Made by a program: the position numbers and the translations under genes. The notes beneath the pieces were generated by a model. It was given only the letters and a program-made list of their open reading frames with translations. It had not been told where the DNA came from and ran no database searches. From contig JBAXGW010000002.1 of NCBI GenBank assembly GCA_037139195.1, forward strand, positions 1-64,000: DNA of 64,000 nucleotides, written 5' to 3'. Shown here one piece after another: positions 55,201-62,542 of this stretch. Positions within the stretch are counted from its first letter, which is position 1; each line of letters begins with the position of its first letter. This DNA is from JBAXGW01 sp037139195. GTDB taxonomy: Bacteria > Bacteroidota > Bacteroidia > Bacteroidales > JAHJDW01.

Positions 55201-57355
55201 TACATATTGAAGGAGTTGATGTAGGAGTTTCAGCACTATTAGCATTACATACTGTTATAGTTCCAGTTGCATTTACGCTTCCACAACCGCCAGTTAATGG
55301 AATGGTATAGTTAAAAACTCCTGCAACTGTTGGTGTTCCATTAATGCTTATTGTATTTGAAGTAAAATTTGCTGAAACTCCAGAAGGTAAGCCAACAGGA
55401 GTTCCTATTCCAGTTGCACCTGTAGTTGTAAAAGTAATATTAGGACTTATACCTGAATTTAAACATAAAGTTGGATTTGAAGAAGCTTGTGAAACTGTAT
55501 TTACACCATTCACTATTATAGTTCCTGTTGCATTTACTGAACCACAACCACCGTTTAATGGTATTGAATAATTGAAAATGCCTGCTTGAGTTGAAGTTCC
55601 ACTAATAGTTAAAGTATTTGACGAAAAATTTGCTGATAAACCACTTGGTAAATTGCTTGGAGTTCCCATACTAGTTATTCCAGTTGTAGTATGAGTTATA
55701 TTAGAAGCTAAAGTTGAATTTACACATAATGTGGGCGAAGATGAAGCGACTCCAACAGAGGCATTATTTCCAGAAGCAGTTACTGTTATAGTTGTATCGT
55801 AAGAGCAACCAAAATCATCTATTGTGGTAAATTGATATAAGTAAGTTCCAACACTTGGAGGTGTTACACAAATTTGGTCGCCAGAAGCGGATAAGCTAGT
55901 TATTGCGGACGAACTTGCAGCATCTTTCCCGCTCCAAACGGTCTCATTATTACTTGGCATATTAAATGTTGGTGTAAAACCAGGCAAACCCGAATATATA
56001 GAAGGATCGAAATTTATTCCCCAGAAAAATACCGTTCCATCATCAACGGTATGTGTATCACATATTTTTAGTTTCCATGTTCCATTTAATGGACAACCAA
56101 CTAAATTCGAGAAAGGTTGTTCCGAGCCATAGGTACCTGAAGGGATAGTTGTAGAGCTTGTTGCAGAGGGATTAGCAGCACCCCAGTTTTCAATTGTTGA
56201 GCCAGTTGAAGTCCAAGTATAAGTTTGACCTGTTGGAGGGAGTGCATCTGCATTTCCAAAATTTTCTTGCGAAATGTTATTTGTATTCCAAGTTCCATCG
56301 CTATTAAAAAGACCTACTTGTTGTCCATTCGGACAAATTATTGTTAGTGTTAAATCTCCAGCCCAAGTGTGTTCTATATTTGCAAACACATTAATAGTCT
56401 GATTTCCTGTAGTTATAGTTTGTGTATTGCCAAAATCAGTAAATGTCAAAGGTGTCTCATAACACACACCCGAACCATCTGGCAAGCCTGTAGTTCCTGA
56501 AACAACCATAGGAGGAATATCTCTCCATGGTGTTCCATTTACATTGCCAGTTAAACAAATATTTTGACCTGGGCATACTGTTTGGCTGCTCGTCGTGCCA
56601 ATAAAGTTTGGAGTTGTGCTTACACTGACGTCAACTTGGGCTGAGTTTATATTTGTGCATCCATTGTTATCAGTAACACTAAGATTAACATTAAAAATCC
56701 CAGAAGTATTAAATATATGTGAAGTCGTTATTCCATTACCCGTTGTACCATCGTCAAAATCCCAAGAATAGTTTGTAATTGAAAATCCTTGGCCTGATGT
56801 AGATGTGGCGCCGCTAAAATCTACACTTTCTCCTTTGCAGATTTTAACTGGTAAAGATTGGTTTGCAATTGAAGCTGAAGCTGTTGGAGGAACACATGTC
56901 ATAAAGCAAGATAGGGTTGCTTCCCAACCAATTGAATTAGAAACTATATCAGAAGAAAATCGGACTGTTAGATACGAACCTGTTGATTCTAAGGCGTATG
57001 GAAGTATCAGGTCGGTTCCTGCAACTCCAGATAAGCTTCCTACATTGGTTGATGATGTACTTGAACCATCGTATATTGTAAGAAAATCATAATTTTTTTC
57101 TACTCCAAATGAGGTAAAAACCATTCGAATTCTACTACTTGCATTTCCCGAATAGAAAGTTATTGTATAAGATGTGTTGTTTGAATAATTACCAGAAATT
57201 CCTCCTTGGTCTACAAAAGTTGCGCTACAAGGTGTTGCAGATGTTGAGAGGTCAATAGTACCAAGGTTTGCATTTAGCGTGTAGACTGTTTGTGAGAAAA
57301 TATCTGATGCAGATATGAATAGAATTAGAGTGCTTAAAATTATTTTCTTTAACAT
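49262..57355 (-). CDS. Giant SprB-like surface adhesin, T9SS type B sorting domain
   Basis: 2697-residue secreted protein, residue ranges approximate: signal peptide 1-22; CUB domain 25-150 (FTSFGVEKNYDFLTIYDG); PKD 155-243; proprotein convertase P-domain 280-450 (EHTWAGDLTLTIICPNG ... GTWKLKICDTHTVDDGT); five 86-residue repeats 528-972 with GCGSVNATGTI ends; Big_2-like 975-1025; six Ig-like repeats 1025-1537 with RWESS / YYRAIVQNG cores; twelve tandem PKD repeats 1538-2520, most with two cysteines; gliding motility-associated C-terminal (CHU_C) domain 2598-2697 (ITPDGNGENDTWYI, IHNRWGELVYEAANYDNTWD, LPDGEYYYVITF). The CHU_C domain is the type B T9SS signal, used by SprB and related adhesins. 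The P-domain and CUB are usual on secreted peptidases but no peptidase is present. Probable role: cell-surface adhesion or gliding filament. Confidence 0.9.
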   Translation of the reverse strand: MLKKIILSTLILFISASDIFSQTVYTLNANLGTIDLSTSATPCSATFVDQGGISGNYSNNTSYTITFYSGNASSRIRMVFTSFGVEKNYDFLTIYDGSSTSSTNVGSLSGVAGTDLILPYALESTGSYLTVRFSSDIVSNSIGWEATLSCFMTCVPPTASASIANQSLPVKICKGESVDFSGATSTSGQGFSITNYSWDFDDGTTGNGITTSHIFNTSGIFNVNLSVTDNNGCTNINSAQVDVSVSTTPNFIGTTSSQTVCPGQNICLTGNVNGTPWRDIPPMVVSGTTGLPDGSGVCYETPLTFTDFGNTQTITTGNQTINVFANIEHTWAGDLTLTIICPNGQQVGLFNSDGTWNTNNISQENFGNADALPPTGQTYTWTSTGSTIENWGAANPSATSSTTIPSGTYGSEQPFSNLVGCPLNGTWKLKICDTHTVDDGTVFFWGINFDPSIYSGLPGFTPTFNMPSNNETVWSGKDAASSSAITSLSASGDQICVTPPSVGTYLYQFTTIDDFGCSYDTTITVTASGNNASVGVASSSPTLCVNSTLASNITHTTTGITSMGTPSNLPSGLSANFSSNTLTISGTSTQAGIFNYSIPLNGGCGSVNATGTIIVNGVNTVSQASSNPTLCLNSGISPNITFTTTGATGIGTPVGLPSGVSANFTSNTISINGTPTVAGVFNYTIPLTGGCGSVNATGTITVCNANSAETPTSTPSICINTALASNITISTTGATGIGTPTGLPNGISANFSSNTITIGGTPTQAGVFNYSIPLTGGCGSVNATGTITVNDVNTVSLTSSNPTLCENDILNPSITFTTTGATGIGFPIDLPLGVTANFASNTITISGTPIAAGVYNYTIPLTGGCGVVNATGTITVTDLMAASAPSLNPTICVNSSLSPDILISTTGASGIETPTGLPTGITANYASNIITISGTPTVAGIYNYSIPLTGGCGVVNATGTITINLLPNAGTITGVQNICPSATLTLNSNGDIGGTWSSDNSSVATIDVNNGQLTGVSSGNNVVSYNDATINSVSVVPTNGSLIRWEYSLDNAQWTPLTASATTYNYNNLTQSTWYRAVTRNGACNEAFSSVPVKITVADGGSLSATATSFCSPSAAATITATGIDGTSYAWEFAVSPYTVWTPSSANVATLAVSNLTQTTQYRINVNNGKAYSDPITMTVYPATVAGTLSTVNSVICENDATVRSITLSGNTGSAVRWESSFTNSEPWNTIENATSTLNFSNLAQTTYYRAIVQNGSCLEVATPSLVINVATGGAVGNDISVCESDANIRSLTLSNHNGVVNYWEKSEYNTGTSSWDAYANVGNAGNTTITYSNLTKSTRYRAVITSTCASPLTSSYATVTVYSASVAGSISGSKTIRSGSNSGNLTLTGNNGNVIRWESSSTGTAPWTSIANTTTTLTYQNVAVTTYYRAIVQNGPCSEAISTNTALLTVADAGYVSDAAEICASDATVRTLTLNNYIGTITAWQKSTDNGLNWNTIAGTNGNTTYNYSSLTQTTLYRAVITEDAGSIYSEPATITVNPLPTPLFSSTSVCDLNNTVFTNTSTIANGSILYTDWTFGDGTGETASNPSHIYPSDGTYTATLTLTSDKLCKKSISHPVTVYPLPIVDFAFNNVCDQAAVELTNNSNLPSYTLTYGWNYGDGNTSAISDPTYTYANFGSYDITLTATSNVGCIKTLTKTATIHENPVARFVSDSVCHQNTTSFTNNSTIGTGNLTYAWTFNDNGAISTLENPTLTFTNATSYSVKLIATSNFGCTDTVIHNAVIHPNPVPNYTTADNCFANVSNFTNTSTIASGSMTYNWDFNDGSSSIGLNPNHTYASAGHYVVNLVATSDYGCVKNIEKTITVNPNPTVNFEAANVCDGSAVNFLNYSTLNATNVSYNWNFADATTSAIKEPSHTYATSGTYNVKLKVTSDVGCVDSLTKAITVYPNPVSAFNTTDECFGATATFNNTSNVSSGTITTNTWDFGNGMTSSLLNPEHNYAVEGTYTVSLTTTSNFACTNTITHPINIMKRPVPAFSQLNVCSSDSMIFVNESSNLFNSPTYAWKFGDNIGTSTDGNPKYPYLTAGTYNVKLIVTNGNACSDSITKAVVVYPRTVVNFSFVNPCEGAATQFHNSSVLSSGSANYFWNFGGGITSTNPEPFNTYSSYGNYAVTLKSTTDKGCIDSLQKIVTVHQNPVVNFTVPNVCNNDSSEFTNTSVVANSTMTYAWNFGDQSSGTAINPVHLYATPGIYNVNLVATSSFGCIGQKSLNTQINPNPFANFNYTPVCEDMATTFENVSTIEAGTMTYLWDLGNGTTSTSTSPTVTYTAAGNKTITVVATSNYGCIDTASRTFEVYYAPVANFTVDTVCDGLSNTFTNLSAITNGTIDYLQWDFGDASNSLQTNPVHKFATAGTHAVTLLAISDKGCRNTIIKNAIVDYIPVPNFSADAVCLGNIMEFHDLTYYNPSTGGVLSYNWKMGDTNTYSVKEPNHLYSNSGIYTVTFTATSNIGNCTDSIVKQVVVNALPNVNAGLDTTVSKGWDYIMPATASQGVYQWYPSEGLSSAISLNPNATPFETTDYILEVTDINGCVNRDTMTLTVDKDYDLIKLQTSISNIITPDGNGENDTWYIKNISFYPENHVYIHNRWGELVYEAANYDNTWDATNKFGDTLPDGEYYYVITFEGVHLKLKGAITILRNLSK
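49795..52740 (-). repeat. Twelve tandem PKD-encoding repeats
   Basis: Twelve units of about 245 bp encode PKD domains, each starting with a PxxxF-x4-xC pattern (for example PVANFTVDTVCDGL) and ending with a TxxxGC segment. The units are diverged at DNA level. Confidence 0.8.
54440..55770 (-). repeat. Five tandem ~260-bp coding repeats
   Basis: The conserved block that encodes GGCG(S/V)VNATGTI recurs at about 54471, 54733, 54991, 55254 and 55515, at spacings of 257-262 bp. DNA similarity between units is high, so copy number may vary or assembly may collapse here. Confidence 0.85.
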
Positions 57356-57365
57356 ATAACGGTTT

Positions 57366-57842
57366 TTATTGGTGGCTAATTTGTTCTTTATATGTGTTAA
57401 ATTTTTTCAGGAATTCTCCCTTAGTCAATACTTCAATAACAAATGAATTATTTCCTGTTCTAATGTATTGATTGTTTTCGCTTAATGAAATATTGTAAGC
57501 TAGAATATTAAAAGAAGATAAATCTTTAGGATTATAAGGCGATGCTTTGCTTTTATCAACTTTAGTATAATCTTGAATGCTTTTCATTAAAGGGTCATTA
57601 ATTTTTTCATCAATATCAATAATTCGAAAAGAATTCTCAGAAAAGTAATTAAGATAAAGTAGCAAATCAGGGTCGTTATTTCTAAGGTTTTCAATATAGG
57701 TTTGATCATAAATAGTTAAAATTTTCTCGCTGAATGTAATAGCAGTATTGTTGTAAATAAATGATTTTCTTTCAGAATTTAATGATTGAGCAACTAAGGC
57801 ATTTGATAAAAAGCTTATTAGAACAACAAACCAGATTTTCAT
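57366..57842 (-). CDS. Secreted hypothetical protein upstream of the giant adhesin
   Basis: Small exported protein of 158 aa with signal peptide MKIWFVVLISFLSNALVAQ and a mixed mature region (ENLRNNDPDLLLYLNYFSENSFRIIDIDE; LSSFNILAYNISLSENNQYI). No family is recognised. The giant adhesin starts 10 bp downstream, so it belongs to the adhesin - SprF operon and may be an accessory or chaperone-like factor; this rests on position only. Confidence 0.7.
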   Translation of the reverse strand: MKIWFVVLISFLSNALVAQSLNSERKSFIYNNTAITFSEKILTIYDQTYIENLRNNDPDLLLYLNYFSENSFRIIDIDEKINDPLMKSIQDYTKVDKSKASPYNPKDLSSFNILAYNISLSENNQYIRTGNNSFVIEVLTKGEFLKKFNTYKEQISHQ

Positions 57843-57917
57843 ATTTAATTATTTTAAATTCAATTAGTTATATATTTTTATTGTAGTTTTTTAATTCAAG
57901 AAAATTATCAATTAGTT

Positions 57918-58136
57918 CTAATTTGTTCGATTTCTCTTTGAATCAAGGACCTGAATTCTGGATTTAAAAACTCTTTCTGAGATTTGAATATTTTTCTCAG
58001 TATGGTCAGAAAATCCAATTAATGAATTTCTAAAAGACATTTCGCTATTATTTCCCAAATAATTGGTTTTAAATGCAGCTTGCTCTGTAGAATTTTTGGC
58101 TTCAAGAGATTGTTTTAGAAAAGATAGAAAAAACAT
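57918..58136 (-). CDS. Small hypothetical protein
   Basis: Frame of 72 codons with N-terminal MFFLSFLKQSLEAKNSTEQAA, polar throughout with basic ends (KSRIQVLDSKRNRTN). It lies 75 bp upstream of the secreted hypothetical protein on the same strand and is not overlapped by another gene. No domain or signal peptide is seen. It could be real, or just an open leader region of the operon. Confidence 0.35.
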   Translation of the reverse strand: MFFLSFLKQSLEAKNSTEQAAFKTNYLGNNSEMSFRNSLIGFSDHTEKNIQISERVFKSRIQVLDSKRNRTN

Positions 58137-58373
58137 AGATATTTGATTATTGTTATTTTTTAACTCTTGATATAAGACATAATATTATATCTTAATAACC
58201 AATGAGTTAATAAAACAAATTTATATCAGTGTATCTCTCGAAACAAGTTAATGTATCACAGATTTATCAATTTATAAGTATAATTGATAAATCAGAAATC
58301 AAATAGAAGTGAGCTTTAAAAATTAGCTTAAAAGAGGATTGTGAAGATTAAGTTTTCAGTAAAAAGGAGGAAT

Positions 58374-59933
58374 CTATTCCGAGAAATTATTTGCTAAATC
58401 TCGATTTTTTCTAAAATAGGATGGAGTTAATCCTGTAATTTTTTTAAAATTGCTATTAAATGCTGAGATTGATGAAACACCTACCATATTAGCTATTCCT
58501 TCAATACTAAATATATCAAATTCTTTAGCTGTAAGCATTTTTTTTGCTTCTTCTATTCTAATATTATTAATCCACTGACTAAAACTTACATTGAAAGTGT
58601 TGTTTATTGCTTCTGAGAGATAGGTTCTATTTGTTTTCAGTTGTTTTGCAAGTTTGTCCAAGGTCAAATCAGAGTTTGTATAAGCCTTTTCATTAAAGAT
58701 AATGTCATTTAGACTAACTATTAAATCTGTATATACATCATTAGATGTGTTTTTGGTCTTTAGAATATTGACGGATTTTATAGATTGCAAGCTTTTTTCT
58801 AGCAAAACTTTGTTTTTCTGCTTTAGAATTGACAATTGTCTTATAAGAAATACACATGTAATAAGTACAAAAATAAAGAAGATTATTAAAATTGTTTTTT
58901 TAATTTGTTCGGATTTAAGCAATTGCTCCGAAAACTCTTTCTTAAGTTTTTCTTCTTTAATCTTATTTTGCATTTCCATTTCTATCAGCTTTTCTGAAAC
59001 GTCTTTTGTTATATAATTTTTCTTGACAGAATCAGACTTATACAATTGTTCATAAGCCAACTTAAAATTGCCAGTTTTGTAATACATTGCTCCCATTGAA
59101 CCATAAAACCAAATCAAATCTAATACACTATTGCTGCGAATAGCGAGCTTCAACCCTTCCATATAACATCTATTTGCTTCCTTAAACGAATCTTGTTTCA
59201 AATATATATCGCCCAAATTTCCATAGGTTCGAATTTCCGCAAAGGCATCATTTTCATTTTTTAGAATTTGAAGCGATTCTTTAAAGAAGAATTTCGCTTT
59301 TTCATAATTTCCTAAATCGCTATTTGTTAGAGCTATATTAAGTCTTAAATACAACGAGTTTCTATTCCCTTCACCGTTTTCCATTTGTAAAACCTTATTA
59401 TAAACCTTCATGGCTTCTTCAGGTCTTTTGTTTGCATTCAGTGCCGAGCCTAAATTCATGTACTTGCTTTGATATATTTCTGGTTTTATCGTTGAGTCTA
59501 ATAGGTCAATAGCTTTTTGAAAATTTTTTAACGCTTGTGGTGGATTCTGATTTTGTAAAGAGATGAATCCATTAGCAGAAAGATATTCTATTTTAACAAT
59601 TATTGATAGCGAATTGAATTTACTGTTAATATCTTCAAGAATTTTCAACGATTTTGAGTTTTCACCAAATTTATTAATTGCGGTTGCATATGAAAGTTGA
59701 TTTATTAATCTTGCATTTTCGGTAGTTAGTTTCTTATCAAGCAAAACAAAAACAGAATCTGCCCTTTTTGTAGATTCTAGCTTTCTGTACACAAACGTAT
59801 AATAATAAGAATCTTCTGGCTGCTTAGAAATTATTGATTTTATTTCTTCAGAAATATTCTGAGCTTCGAGACGATTAAAAACTATGAAACTTATTAGTAT
59901 TAAAAAAATGGTGGTGATTTTTTTCTTTCTCAT
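58374..59933 (-). CDS. TPR sensor - transmembrane - AraC-type HTH regulator
   Basis: Signal-anchor N-terminus (ITTIFLILISFIVFN), a periplasmic TPR region (about 60-320; NLGDIYLKQDSFKEANRCYMEGL among the repeats), and a transmembrane helix near 340-362 (TILIIFFIFVLITCVFLI). A cytoplasmic linker and an AraC-family double HTH follow (about 425-515; LTLDKLAKQLKTNRTYLSEA and IANMVGVSSISAFNSNFKKI, then TGLTPSYFRK). The layout suits a one-component membrane regulator that senses an envelope signal by protein contact. It is immediately upstream of the adhesin operon on the same strand and downstream of the chitinase gene, so both are candidate targets; this is an inference from position. Confidence 0.85.
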   Translation of the reverse strand: MRKKKITTIFLILISFIVFNRLEAQNISEEIKSIISKQPEDSYYYTFVYRKLESTKRADSVFVLLDKKLTTENARLINQLSYATAINKFGENSKSLKILEDINSKFNSLSIIVKIEYLSANGFISLQNQNPPQALKNFQKAIDLLDSTIKPEIYQSKYMNLGSALNANKRPEEAMKVYNKVLQMENGEGNRNSLYLRLNIALTNSDLGNYEKAKFFFKESLQILKNENDAFAEIRTYGNLGDIYLKQDSFKEANRCYMEGLKLAIRSNSVLDLIWFYGSMGAMYYKTGNFKLAYEQLYKSDSVKKNYITKDVSEKLIEMEMQNKIKEEKLKKEFSEQLLKSEQIKKTILIIFFIFVLITCVFLIRQLSILKQKNKVLLEKSLQSIKSVNILKTKNTSNDVYTDLIVSLNDIIFNEKAYTNSDLTLDKLAKQLKTNRTYLSEAINNTFNVSFSQWINNIRIEEAKKMLTAKEFDIFSIEGIANMVGVSSISAFNSNFKKITGLTPSYFRKNRDLANNFSE

Positions 59934-60097
59934 TTGTTGTTGTATAAATTTTCGTAAGAAGTTAAAATTAATAAATAATAATTAACAAACGATATATTTA
60001 ATAATCAAAATTATTATTGTCCGAGATAAATTGTGAAAGCATGAGGCTTTCGCCAATTTGACTTGAAGATTTAATAAGAGAATATTGATTTTTAAAT

Positions 60098-60135
60098 AAA
60101 AAAGGGTTTCTTAGTTTTTAAAAACTCTGAAACCC
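60098..60135 (-). terminator. Rho-independent terminator of the chitinase gene
   Basis: GGGTTTC (60104-60110) pairs with GAAACCC (60129-60135), with an inner AGTTTTTAAAAACT palindrome between. On the minus strand a T run (complement of 60098-60103) follows. It is 84 bp after the chitinase stop. Confidence 0.75.
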
Positions 60136-60218
60136 AAAGCAAATTCTAGCAAAAAAAGCAAGACTTTCAAACACATCCCTTTCTGGAAATCAATATTGAT
60201 TTTTAGAATTGTGCTTAA

Positions 60219-61577
60219 TTATTCTATAATTATTTTCTCCGAGTAAATGTTTGCTCCTGAATAGATTCTCATTAAATAAAAGCCAAATTTTAAATCTGAC
60301 AGATTTAAATCTGCTTTTTCTGAATCAATAATTGTTACCCATATTTTTCCCTCATTAATATCTATCAACTCTATTTTATTAATAGTTTGATTATGAACTA
60401 TATTAACAAAACTTGATGTAGGATTTGGAAAAACGACTGGCTTTTGCTCCTGAATTGAAGGAATATTTGTTGTAACATCAGATAGTTCACAGCTTTGATA
60501 ATCTTGCATTGCATTTGTATTGGATTCATAGCACAATGTAGTGTAGTCGTTTGCGTTTTCTAAAGCAATTTCGTTGCTTGAAAATCCAAGTATTTTCAAA
60601 TAATATTTATACAATTCCGAGCGTATAGCTACTTTAGCAGTAAATGCTGGAGATGAAGTAGTTCTGCATTCTAACCCCCCATTTATAATGTTGTTTGTAT
60701 GCGCAAATCCTTTTTTATACATTTTTGCTGAGGTATATTCTCCTTCGGCAGGAACCCACAGCTCTTGCATTGCTTGATGACATGACGGCTTAGGACATTG
60801 AGGCATCATCCAGAACCAAATAGCAGACTTAAATGCTAAAACACCATCGCGTTGAACCGAATCAGGGTTATTCAAGAGGATGTTTTTGTCGTTAAATAAG
60901 AATTTGCTGAATTGTCCGTAATTATAGTTCCAAGACAGCTGAATTGGACCTCTTCCATAGTATCCCTTGTTTGGGTTAGGTGTATATTCAGGATCTGCTT
61001 GAGAATAAACTCCTGCACTGTTAGAGCTATTGTATCCAACTTCATGTACGAAATACAAACCCCATTTTGCATAATCTCCTTCTGAGCCACCGCCAATTGG
61101 TGTTGTCCAGCCACCAGTGGTTTCTTTAGAAATATTAGCTAAAAATGCCGCCAATTCTCTTCTGTTATTTATATCTGAAGATCTATTTATAAAGTCTTTA
61201 AAATCCACAATAACAACTGTTTCTGGGGTTGGATTTGAATGCCACCATGACTCAACATCGGAATAAATGTATGCTGTATTGGTTGACTTTTTTGTAACGG
61301 TGATAAGTTGTCCCCACACATTTTTCTTTACTCTTATTTGCACCAAATAATCCGACATTTCATTTACTGCCTGTTTAAGATTATTATAAGAATAGAAGTC
61401 TGTTGTATAGCCTTGAGGATGAGCACCATATGTTCCAGCACGTTTTGGGAACAAGGAATCCCATTGGTTGACATTTAGTAAGTTATCAAGATTGGTGTTT
61501 TGCGAAAAACAATTTGAATTTAAATAAATTGCAAAAAGAAATGCAACAATTTTAAAGCTAAGTAAAAGTCTTTTCAT
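60219..61577 (-). CDS. GH19 chitinase with T9SS type A sorting domain
   Basis: Secreted 452-residue enzyme with signal peptide (ends NCFSQ) and a glycoside hydrolase 19 domain (about 35-330). The first catalytic Glu is Glu152 in ANISKETTGG, and the second acidic site is at or near Glu179 (VHEVGYN). The GH19 signature is KGYYGRGPIQLSWNYNYGQF, and cysteines in PQCPKPSCHQAM probably form disulfides. The C-terminal type A sorting domain (VVFPNPTSSFVNIVHN ... FGFYLMRIYSG ... KIIIE) sends it through the T9SS. It hydrolyses beta-1,4-GlcNAc polymers endo-wise. GH19 lysozyme-like members also cut peptidoglycan, so chitin is likely but not certain. Confidence 0.92.
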   Translation of the reverse strand: MKRLLLSFKIVAFLFAIYLNSNCFSQNTNLDNLLNVNQWDSLFPKRAGTYGAHPQGYTTDFYSYNNLKQAVNEMSDYLVQIRVKKNVWGQLITVTKKSTNTAYIYSDVESWWHSNPTPETVVIVDFKDFINRSSDINNRRELAAFLANISKETTGGWTTPIGGGSEGDYAKWGLYFVHEVGYNSSNSAGVYSQADPEYTPNPNKGYYGRGPIQLSWNYNYGQFSKFLFNDKNILLNNPDSVQRDGVLAFKSAIWFWMMPQCPKPSCHQAMQELWVPAEGEYTSAKMYKKGFAHTNNIINGGLECRTTSSPAFTAKVAIRSELYKYYLKILGFSSNEIALENANDYTTLCYESNTNAMQDYQSCELSDVTTNIPSIQEQKPVVFPNPTSSFVNIVHNQTINKIELIDINEGKIWVTIIDSEKADLNLSDLKFGFYLMRIYSGANIYSEKIIIE

Positions 61578-61610
61578 AATTAAACGTTTTTAAAATCTAT
61601 AGATTTATTC

Positions 61611-62038
61611 TTATTTGACAATAACAATTTGCTGCTTATGAAGTAAAGCTCCATTAATCGAATATATTAACACTAAATCGTCCCATAATGGAGCCAAAAT
61701 CGGACGGGTCCACCACTTACAAACAAATTTGAGAATGTAGCATCTGTTATTGTGCCAAAAGAAGTCCATCCATTGATACTAATTCCAACATTATAATATT
61801 TCTGACCCATGTACAAGTAGTCGAAACCAATATTAATATTGTTTACATAGGCATTATCATAAGAACTAAAGCTTGGAAAGCTAGAGCCGCTTGGAGTAGT
61901 GTAAGAACCGCTTGATGATGAATAATTATAGTTTGATATACTTTGAGCAATTAAGTTCGATTTAACAATTGAAAGTGAGATTATTATAATCAATATTTTA
62001 ATTGAGTTATAATTTTTTAGGTTACAAGCTTGATTCAT
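61611..62038 (-). pseudogene. Decayed T9SS surface protein (internal deletion plus frameshift)
   Basis: Residues 1-105 read as a normal secreted protein: a signal sequence with a hydrophobic core, then SSSSGSYTTPSGSS and IGFDYLYMGQKYYNVGISINGWTSFG, the start of a beta-sandwich domain common in Bacteroidota cargo. The frame then runs to a stop at 61673. In a second frame the expected continuation RPILAPLWDDL appears and joins directly to VLIYSINGALLHKQQIVIVK, which looks like the last residues of a type A sorting domain, ending TAA at 61611-61613. A frameshift plus loss of most of the protein explains this. Confidence 0.7.
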
Positions 62039-62542
62039 TTTTTGTCAGTTTTTAAATGGTGGTTTTTAAAAAATAACTAAACAAATTTTTTTTGATTTCT
62101 ATAGTTTATAGGAGTAAGAAAAAGATGTGTTATTTCGATAATAACAAATGTAGAGAAAGACCGAACGGAATAAAAATTAAACATTTGCTGATTGATAAAT
62201 CATGCTGCCTAATTGATAATTCAACTTATATTTAATTGGAATTCTTACTTGAAGTCCTAAGTGTTAGAATGCAACATTGGCAAGGTTTAACATTAGTTAA
62301 ATATAGAATTTAAGTTAATAAAGAATATATTTCCCTTTATTATTCAACCGATTTAAAAGCCTCAAATCAGTAGCAAAAAGGTTCGAATACATGACTCTAC
62401 AGATTCCAGAAGGGGATAAGTCGGAAAAAACCAATTTTCCCCCTTATTATTTTCCAAAACCCTGTTATTGTTATAGTTTTTTTTTCTCTTATTCTACATT
62501 TAGCTATCTTTGTTTTTTGTCATTTAATAAACATAAAACAGT
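62039..62542. other. 504-bp stretch without a gene
   Basis: I see no coding frame, tRNA or clear hairpin. A -7-like TATCTTTG at 62505-62512 lies 31 bp before the YgiQ start. The segment near 62380-62450 contains GGTTCGAATAC, which resembles a tRNA T-arm but has no matching acceptor or anticodon stem. Confidence 0.5.
62505..62512 (+). promoter_or_regulatory. -7 promoter element of the YgiQ gene
   Basis: TATCTTTG matches TAnnTTTG. The region 20-24 bp upstream is only T-rich (no clear TTTG). Confidence 0.5.

Noticed and set aside
54600..55571. Several open frames antisense to the adhesin repeats
   Set aside because: They repeat with the 260-bp period of the sense repeats, so they are shadows of the repeat DNA.
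56805..57092. Plus-strand frame opposite the adhesin N-terminus
   Set aside because: Lies fully antisense to the CUB/PKD coding region and has no recognisable content.
62380..62450. Possible tRNA because of a GGTTCGAATAC segment
   Set aside because: No acceptor, D-arm or anticodon stem can be paired around it.
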